DNA of 64,000 bases from Streptomyces sp. Tue 6430 (GTDB taxonomy: Bacteria > Actinomycetota > Actinomycetes > Streptomycetales > Streptomycetaceae), in NCBI GenBank assembly GCA_021568835.1, contig JAKGSH010000010.1, positions 5,146,001 through 5,210,000 on the forward strand, given 5' to 3'. The position numbers and the translations under genes were made by a program. Below the pieces are notes generated by a model. It did not search any database. It saw only the letters and a program-made list of their open reading frames with translations, and had not been told where the DNA came from. Positions 52,617 to 64,000 of the stretch are shown here, in pieces (position 1 is the stretch's first letter; the number at the start of each line of letters is the position of its first letter).

Positions 52617-53569
52617 GCCGAATCCTTCTCCCTGGCCGTCTGGCCGGTCAGCGTCATGAAGACATCGTCGAGCGAAGGACGCCGGATGGCGAACTCCGCT
52701 ACGCCGATGCCGAGTTCCTCCACCGCCGCGGCCGCGGCGGTGACACCGCCCATCCCGTCGGGCAGCGGTACCGACACGGTGCGGCCGTCCTCGGAGACCG
52801 ACGGGGTGGCCGCGAGCCGGGCGCCGAGCGCGGCCACCACCCGGGGGGTGTCCTCGACCGCGAGCGCGGCGACCTCGAGGCGCTCGGCGCCGACCTTCTG
52901 CTTGAGCTGGTCGGCGGTGCCGTCGGCGATCACCTTGCCGGAGTCGATGACCACGATGCGGTCGGCGAGCTGGTCGGCCTCTTCCAGGTACTGGGTGGTC
53001 AGCAGGACGGTGACGCCCTTGGCCACCTGCTCCCGGATCATCCCCCACAGGACGATCCGGCTGCTGGGGTCGAGCCCGGTGGTCGGCTCGTCGAGGAAGA
53101 GGACCGGCGGGTCGACCATCAGGCTGGCCGCCAGGTCCAGCCGCCTGCGCATGCCGCCGGAGTACGTCCGTACCACCCGGTCGGCGGCGTCGGAGAGTTC
53201 GAACCGCTCCAGCAGCTCGTCCGCCTTCCGGCGCGACGGGCCCTTGCCCAGGTGCAGCAGGGTGCCGATGAGCCGCAGGTTCTCGCGGCCGGTGAGCCGT
53301 TCGTCGAGTGCCGCGTACTGGCCGGTGAGGCCGATCCGGCGGCGCACCTCCTTGGGCTGGGCGAGGGCGTCGAACCCGGCGACCGTCGCCCGGCCCTCCT
53401 CGGGCCGGAGCAGGGTGGCCAGGATGCGGACGGTGGTGGTCTTGCCCGCACCGTTGGGGCCGAGCAGTCCGAGGACCGTTCCCTCGGGCACGGAGAGGGA
53501 CACCCCGCTCAGCGCCTCGTGCCCCTTGTAACTCTTGCGGAGGCCCTCGGCCTCGATGGCGTTGGTCAC
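52613..53569 (-). CDS. ABC transporter ATPase (DrrA-like)
   Basis: 318 residues. Walker A GPNGAGKTTT, Q-loop TGQYAALDE, signature YSGGMRRRLDLA and Walker B LFLDEPTTGLD are all intact, with the longer C-terminal domain typical of DrrA (ending RRPSLDDVFMTLTGQTA). GTG 53569 overlaps the upstream membrane protein stop (GTGA). Forms an exporter with the following permease. Confidence 0.94.
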   Translation of the reverse strand: MTNAIEAEGLRKSYKGHEALSGVSLSVPEGTVLGLLGPNGAGKTTTVRILATLLRPEEGRATVAGFDALAQPKEVRRRIGLTGQYAALDERLTGRENLRLIGTLLHLGKGPSRRKADELLERFELSDAADRVVRTYSGGMRRRLDLAASLMVDPPVLFLDEPTTGLDPSSRIVLWGMIREQVAKGVTVLLTTQYLEEADQLADRIVVIDSGKVIADGTADQLKQKVGAERLEVAALAVEDTPRVVAALGARLAATPSVSEDGRTVSVPLPDGMGGVTAAAAAVEELGIGVAEFAIRRPSLDDVFMTLTGQTAREKDSA

Positions 53570-54149
53570 GACGAGTTCACCTCGATGGTTGACGGGGCCC
53601 GCCGGGTCCGTCCGCCCGGCCGCGGGACATCGCTGCCGGGGGCGGCCGGGCGGGGGCGGCGGCGCAGCTGGAGGCCGGCGAGCGCCAGCGACGCGCCCCA
53701 GACGAAGAAGACGGGATACCAGTAGAAGTTCCAGGGGCCGAAGGAGGCGGCCACTTCCGCGCTCGGCTCGACCCTGCCCGCGGCGACGAAGAACCGCAGG
53801 TAGCCGTAGCCGAGTCCCCACAGGGCGAGCCCGGTGCCGGCGGTCACGGCCGCCCCGACGCGCAGCCACCGGGGAAGAAGTCCCCCCAGGGCCGGAAGAG
53901 GGCGGTGGTCGCGAGGGCGGCGAGGGCGGCGACCGCTCCCATGCCCCAGAAGGCGATCATGCGCTGCCAGGCCACGTCCGGCACCGACTCGGGGGTGTCG
54001 GGGTAGGCGAACATGATCCCCAGCCCCCACCACAGGTGCGGCAGGGCGTAGGCGAGCCCGGCGGTCAGCGCGCAGTACCCGACGGCCCGCTCCCAGCGGG
54101 AGACCGGGACCACGGACGCCGGCGTGCCGTCCCCTCGTGCCTTCGACAT
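53566..54149 (-). CDS. Small membrane protein, unknown function (one 1-base gap)
   Basis: About 194 residues with four predicted membrane helices (around residues 22-42, 68-88, 101-120 and 145-163). One base missing in the plus-strand G run 53871-53874 is needed to join the halves (GDFFPRWLRVGAAVTAG). ATG 54149 lies 49 bp after the P450 stop; its end overlaps the DrrA-like start. The family is not recognised with confidence. Its position inside the exporter operon suggests a transport or resistance accessory. Confidence 0.75.
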
Positions 54150-54198
54150 CGTCTTCCTCCTCCTTCTCATCGGGAACCGCGGGCGCGGCGGGCGGCCC

Positions 54199-55467
54199 TC
54201 AGGTCCACCGGGCGAGCCCTTCGCGGTCCGCCTCGAAGCGGACCGGCATGCTCTCCAGGCCGCTGAGGAAGTTGGAGAAGACCGGCTCCACCGGGCCGTC
54301 GGGCTCGACGCGGGCGGCCACGGTCCGCAGTCCGTCGAGCATGGCGTTGATCTCGACACGGCCGAGGAACGCACCGAGGCAGAAGTGCGGTCCGTACCCG
54401 AACGACACGTGCTTGTTGGGGGTGCGGGCCAGGTCGAACGTCCCGGGGGCGTCGAAGACGTCCTCGTCCCGGTTGGCGGAGGTGTTCCACAGGGTGACGA
54501 TGTCGCCGGCGGCGATCCGCTGTCCCGCGATCTCGACGTCCCGCAGCGCCCGGCGGCCGAAGTGCATGCCCGGGGTCGTCCAGCGCAGCACCTCCTCCAC
54601 GGCGCTCTCCACCGTCACCTCGCCCTGCCGCAGCGCGTTCCACTGCTCCGGGTGGCGCATCAGCGCCTGCACCCCGCCGATCATCGACAGCCGGCTGGTC
54701 TCGTCGCCGCCGATGATCAGGCTGTAGCAGTTCAGGACGATCTCGTCCTCGTCGAGCGGCTTCCCGTCGATCCGGCCGGTGGCCAGCACGCTGATGACGT
54801 CGTCGACCGGGTTCCGCCTGCGCTCCTCGGCGAGGTCGCCGAAGTACAGGAGGATCTCGTTGCGGGCGAGCCAGGAGTCCTCGGCACTGGTGTCGGCCGT
54901 ACTGGAGCTGAGCGCCTGCTTGTTGAGACCGAGCAGGAAGGCGCGGTCGGCCTCGGGGACGCCCAGCAGGTCGCAGATGGTGGCGATCGGGATGTGCTCG
55001 GCGACGTCCCGCGCGAAGTCCGCCTCGCCCCGCTCCACCGCGGCCCTGAGGAGCGTGCGGGTGCGCTGCACGACCTGCTCCGAGATGTGCCGCAGGGCGC
55101 GCGGCGAGAACGACTTGAGCATCAGCTTGCGGATCGCCGCGTGCCGGGGGCCGTCGGTGACCGCGAGCATCTTGCCCGCCGCGGAGTCACTGCCGTGCAA
55201 CAGCGTGACCAGCAGGTTCCCCCGCTCGGAGGTGAAGTTGTCGTCGTCCTTGTACACCTTCATGATGTCGTCGTACTTGGACAGGACCCAGAATTCGGGC
55301 CCCGCCGCGGTCGCCGGATGGCGGTGCACCGGGCGCTCGGCGCGGAACCGGCGCCACATGGCGTGGACGTCGGTCGTCTGGTAGGTCCGGGGGTCGGTCA
55401 GGTCGAAGCCGTCGAGCTCACGGTCCTCGACGTCGGCTCCGCCCAGTGCCGTGGTGGCGCTGGTCAT
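54199..55467 (-). CDS. Cytochrome P450, second
   Basis: 422 residues. I-helix LIIGGDETSR (Asp-Glu-Thr proton relay), ExxR in EEVLRW, heme loop FGYGPHFCLGAF with Cys363. ATG 55467 is chosen, with GGAG about 10 bases upstream; a TTG five codons earlier is possible. It lies 61 bp after the NRPS that ends in TE and before the exporter genes. Unlike the P450 at 6698 it is not paired with a free carrier protein. Candidates for its substrate are the finished peptide, the acyl cap (for example C2 hydroxylation) or another residue; the sequence does not decide. Confidence 0.92.
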   Translation of the reverse strand: MTSATTALGGADVEDRELDGFDLTDPRTYQTTDVHAMWRRFRAERPVHRHPATAAGPEFWVLSKYDDIMKVYKDDDNFTSERGNLLVTLLHGSDSAAGKMLAVTDGPRHAAIRKLMLKSFSPRALRHISEQVVQRTRTLLRAAVERGEADFARDVAEHIPIATICDLLGVPEADRAFLLGLNKQALSSSTADTSAEDSWLARNEILLYFGDLAEERRRNPVDDVISVLATGRIDGKPLDEDEIVLNCYSLIIGGDETSRLSMIGGVQALMRHPEQWNALRQGEVTVESAVEEVLRWTTPGMHFGRRALRDVEIAGQRIAAGDIVTLWNTSANRDEDVFDAPGTFDLARTPNKHVSFGYGPHFCLGAFLGRVEINAMLDGLRTVAARVEPDGPVEPVFSNFLSGLESMPVRFEADREGLARWT

Positions 55468-55528
55468 AGGGGCTTGCTCCAAGTGGGTGCGCGGTGGCGG
55501 GTCGTCGGTACGGTGGTGCTCCGGCGGT

Positions 55529-58500
55529 TCACCGGAGCTCGCGCAACTGCGCGGCGAGCGCCCGGCCGATCTCGCCGATGGGCCCGGGCCGGGTCAGCTC
55601 GTTGTGCCCGCAGTCGACGACCTGGATGTCGACCCGCCCCTCCACGAAGGGCCGCCACGCCGCGGCCATCGCCTGCGGGGAGGCGTGGTCCCGGCCGGCG
55701 ACGGTCAGCATGACATCGCCACGGACGACGCCCAGTAGAGCAGGGTCGTACGGGTGGATGATGCTCCTCGACATGTTGGTGCCAACACGGGCGAGCGCGC
55801 CGATATGACGCTTTTCCAGTCCGGCGAGCGCGCTGTCCCCGGCCCGCAGGACCTCCATGACCCGCTCGTACTCCAGTGGTTCGGCCGGGTCGCGGTCCCC
55901 GGCCCGGCCGCTGAGGTCCAGCAGCGTGGCCAGTACGTCCTGTTCGTCGTACGCGAGGTCCGCGTGCCCCTCGGAGGGGATGTCCGGGTCGGTGTCCAGC
56001 ACGGCCAGCACCCCGACCTGCTCGCCCGCGTCCTGGAGCCGGGTGGCGATCATGTGCGCGAGGATGCCGCCGAGGGACCAGCCCACCAGGTGGTAGGGGC
56101 CGGACGGCTGGACCTCGCGGATCCGGGCGAGGTAGTCGTCGGCCATCTCCTGGATGGAGGAGGGCAGTTCCTCGTCGCGGGCGAGCCCCCGCGCCTGGAG
56201 CGCGTAGATCGGGTGGTCGGCCGGGACGTGCCGCAGCAGGCCCGAGTAGCCCCACCCGATACCGGCCCCGGGGTGCAGGCAGAACACGCCCGGCTTCGAG
56301 CCGCCGGGCCGCAGGGGCAGCAGCACGTCGAACGGGTCGTGGTCGGAGCCGGCCGTCAGCTCGGCGGCCAGCGCGGCCACGGTCGGGTTCTCCAGCAGGC
56401 TGCGCACCGAGAGCCGCACGCCGAACGCGGCCCGCGCCCGGCTGATCACCCGGGTCGCGAGCAGCGAATGCCCGCCGAGGTCGAAGAAGTTGTCGTCGAC
56501 GCCGACCCTGGGCAGCGAGAGCACCTCGGCGAACAGACCGCAGAGCACCTCCTCCTCGGGGGTGCGGGGCGCCCGCTGCCCGGCGCCGCGGTGAACTCGG
56601 GATCCGGCAGCGCCCTGCGGTCCAGCTTTCCGTTCGGCATCAGCGGGACCTCGTCCAGCCGCACGAACGCGGCGGGCACCATGTACGCGGGCAGCGTGCC
56701 GGCCAGAGCGGCCCGCAGCGCCTCGGGTTCCGGGAGGCCGGCCGGCCCGGCGGGGTCCGCCGCGACGACGTAGGCCACGATCATCCGGTCGCCCCGGCGT
56801 CCTCCCGCACCACGGCCACCGCACGGCCGACACCGGGCAGCGCGGCGAGGGCCGACTCGATCTCGCCGAGTTCGACGCGGAAGCCGCGGATCTTCACCTG
56901 GTCGTCGGCGCGGCCGAGGTACTCCAGGGTGCCGCCGTCGGTCCACCGCACCAGGTCCCCGGTGCGGTACATCCGCTCGCCGGGTCCGCCGTACGGGCAG
57001 GCCGTGAAGCGTTCGGCCGTCAGCGCCGCGCGCCCCAGGTAGCCGCGGGCCAGGCCGTCCCCGGCCACGTACAGCTCGCCCGGTACGCCGACGGGCACGG
57101 GGCGCAGCGTCTCGCCCAGCACGTACACCCTGGTGCCGCGGACGGGCCGGCCGATGGGCGGAGTGCCGTCCCCCGCGGTCAGGGGCTCGCTGAGGGTGGC
57201 CGCGACGGTGGCCTCGGTCGGCCCGTAGGCGTTGACCATGCGGCGGCCCGGCGCCCAGCGGTCCACGAGTTCGGCGCCGGTGGCGTCGCCGCCGACGACC
57301 AGGGAGCGGAAGTCGGGCAGTCCCGCCACGGGCACGGTGGCCAGCGCCGCCGGCGGCACCAGGGCATGGGTCACCCGCTGCTCCCGCAGCACGTCGGCGA
57401 GGGCCTCGTCACCGAGCGGTCCGGGCGGGGGCACGACGAGCGCGGCCCCGGCCGGCAGCGCGGAGCACAGCTCCAGCACCGAGGCGTCGAAGCTCGGCGA
57501 GGCGAACTGGAGCACCCGGGACGTGCCGTCCACGGCGAACCCCTCGGCCACCGCGGCGGAGAAGGCCGCCAGCCCGGTGTGCTGCACCAGCACGCCCTTG
57601 GGCCGGCCGGTGGAGCCGGAGGTGTGGATGACGTACGCGGGATGAGCGGGCAGCAGCGCGGCGGTGCGGTCGGAGTCGGCCAGGTCGTGGGCCGGCAGCG
57701 CGGCGAGTTCCCCGGTGACGGCCGGGTCGTCCAGCCGCAGGACCGGGAGCCCGGCCGGCGGCGTGCCCTGCGGCAGGGTGACGCCGGAGGCGGTGACGGC
57801 GAGCACCGGCGCCGCGTCGTCGAGCATGAACGCGATGCGCTCGGCCGGGTAGGACGGGTCCACCGGCAGGTAGGCGGCCCCGGACTTGAGCACCGCGAGC
57901 TGCGCCACCACGATGTCCACCGACCGGGGCAGCAGCAGGGCGACGATCTTCTCCGGCCCGGCCCCGCGCGCGGCCAGCAGCCGGGCGAGCCGGTTGGCCC
58001 GCTCGTTCAGCTCGGCGTAACGGAGCAGGACCCCCGGTGCGACGACGGCGTCGGCGTCCGGGGTGGCGCGGACCCGCTCCTCGAACAGTTCGGGGAAGGT
58101 CCGGGCCCGCGGCCCGTCGCCGCCGCTGCTCCACTCCTCGACGAGCCGCCGGTGCTCCTCGGGGGAGACGACGTCCAGCCGGCCGACGGCCTGCTCCGGG
58201 TCCTCGACCACGGCGCGCAGCAGTGCCTCCAGACGGCCGCCCATCAGCCGCACGGTCTCGTCGGAGAACAGGTCGGGCCGGTAGCTCAGCCGCAGGTGGA
58301 GCCGGGGGCCGGGGACGGCCGCGAGACTCATCGGGTAGTGGTTGGCGTCCTCGCCCACCAGCCCGGTGACCCGCAGCTCGTCGGGGTCGCCCGGGTCCTC
58401 GGCCGCCAGCGCGGACGGGTCGACGGGGTAGTTCTCCGTCACGGTGAGCGTGTCGAACAGCTCACCGACGCCCTCCTGCCAGCCGCCGAGGGACTGCACC

Positions 58501-59494
58501 TCGGTGAGGCTCAGCTGCTGGTGGCTCATCAGGCCGGACTGCTGCTTCTGCAGCCGGGCCAGGAGCCCGGCCAGCGATTCGGCGGGGTCGAGGGTGACCC
58601 GGACCGGCAGGGTGTTGATGAACAGCCCGATCATGTGCTCCACGCCGGGCAGCTCCGGCGGCCGCCCGGAGACCGTACCGCCGAAGACGACGTCGTCCCG
58701 GCCGGTGAGGCGGCCCAGCAGCAGCCCCCACACGCCCTGGAGGACGGTGTTCAGCGTCAGGCCGCTCCCGCGGGTCCGCGCCGCCAGCGCCGAGGTGAAC
58801 TCCTCGGACAGGTCCAGCGTGTGGTGGCGCGGCCGGACCGGCCGGCGGGACGGGTCCGCGGGGGCCAGCAGGGTGGGCTCGCAGACGTCCCCGAGCACCT
58901 CGCGCCAGGCCTGCTCGCTCTGCGTCCGGTCCTGCTTGGCCACCCACGCCAGGTAGTCGCGGTAGGGCGTGACGTGCGGCATCCCGGACGGGTCGCCGTG
59001 CTGCCGGTACAGCGTGAACAGCTCGCCGACCAGCAGCGGTGTGGACCAGCCGTCCAGCAGGATGTGGTGGTTGCTCACCACGAGCCGGTGCTCGCGCTCG
59101 CCGAGGCGCACCAGGGTGAAGCGCACCAGCGGCGGCCGGTTCAGGTCGAAGCGGCGCGCGCGGTCCTCGGCCAGGGCCCGTTCCAGCGCGGCGGGCCGCT
59201 CGTCCGGGGGCAGCCCGCCGAGGTCGACCTCCCGGTAGGGCGGCCGGACCCGGCTGCGGATCACCTGCACCGGGCGCTCCAGGCCCTCGTGCCGGAAGCC
59301 GGCGCGCAGGCTGGTGTGCCGGGCGACGAGCGCGGCGACGGCGGCCGTCATCCGCCCGGTGTCCACGACGCCGGTCAGCTCCAGCACCAGCTGCACCGTG
59401 TAGACGTCCATCTCCTGCTCGTCGAGCAGCGCGTGGAACAGCAGTCCCTCCTGCAACGGGGACAGAGGGAGTACGTCCTCGATCGCCGGCTTGG

Positions 59495-59498
<4 letters not shown>
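55529..59498 (-). CDS. NRPS terminal module C-A-PCP-TE (two 1-base gaps)
   Basis: About 1323 residues. C domain with LPLSPLQEGLLFHALL and HHILLDG, of the type that accepts a D-configured donor, which fits the E domain of the preceding protein. The A domain is intact (YVIHTSGSTGRPKG, NAYGPTE, YRTGD, NGKLDR); by-eye specificity positions read D-A-L-L-V-G-A-V-A, which I cannot assign. PCP has LGGHSLLA. TE has GWSLGG and a late CGHNELTRPG with the His. Gaps lie in the plus-strand C runs 56792-56795 and 56579-56581; adding one base at each joins A to PCP. ATG 59498 with GGAGGA overlaps the stop of the upstream NRPS (ATGA). The TE is the expected release and cyclisation point. Confidence 0.9.

Positions 59499-64000
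<4,502 letters not shown>

Overview
The window is very GC-rich and actinomycete-like, most probably Streptomyces. It carries AfsR/SARP-type regulators, an LmbU-family regulator with a TTA leucine codon, DUF1707 and DUF4097 proteins, and most of a modular PKS/NRPS gene cluster that runs off the right edge. I read it as a hybrid polyketide-peptide cluster for a piperazic-acid-containing cyclic depsipeptide with a short polyketide acyl cap, the architecture known for the azinothricin / A83586C / aurantimycin / polyoxypeptin family. That family assignment is inference from domain order, not a database match.

Layout. 1-5.6 kb: end of an ABC-2 permease, a large SARP/NB-ARC regulator, a type II thioesterase and a dimethylarginase-like enzyme. 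6.4-30.8 kb, plus strand: free-standing PCP, P450, a thioesterase-fold protein with a Cys nucleophile, four PKS proteins (KSQ-AT-ACP loading; KS-AT-DH*-KR-ACP; KS-AT-DH-ER-KR-ACP; KS-AT-ACP) and a C-A*-PCP protein whose adenylation domain has lost key residues. 31-34.4 kb: DUF1707 protein, ornithine N5-hydroxylase and another type II thioesterase. 34.4-39.3 kb: two HicB-like/DUF4097 gene pairs and degenerate sequence, apparently not biosynthetic. 39.4-43.5 kb: a degenerate IS701-like protein, LmbU-type regulator, piperazate synthase (KtzT/PaiB fold) and a small unknown protein. 43.5-51.2 kb: a second SARP, polyprenyl synthase, MMPL transporter and UbiB-like kinase. 51.8-64 kb, minus strand: one operon of NRPS C-A(Thr)-PCP-E, NRPS C-A-PCP-TE, P450, small membrane protein and a DrrA/DrrB-type exporter.

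How it works together (inference). Propionate from decarboxylated methylmalonate is extended three times. Module 1 should leave a hydroxyl, module 2 a methylene pair and module 3 a beta-ketone, giving a 2-methyl-3-oxo-7-hydroxynonanoyl chain that could close to a tetrahydropyran hemiketal. The C domain of the C-A*-PCP protein would join this to an amino acid hydroxylated by the P450 on the free PCP and handed over by the Cys thioesterase-like protein. Ornithine N5-hydroxylase plus piperazate synthase would make L-piperazate for NRPS modules beyond the right edge. The last two modules add D-allo-Thr (predicted) and a terminal residue, and the TE would cyclise the product.

Two cross-cutting observations. 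(1) Four copies of an 18-bp palindrome, TGTCCCG-N4-CGGGACA-like, lie in promoter regions of cluster genes only: a candidate cluster-specific operator. (2) Twelve reading frames are broken, and every break is repaired by adding one base, nearly always to a short G or C run. This points to systematic homopolymer deletions in the sequence rather than real pseudogenes, so I annotate these genes across the breaks.
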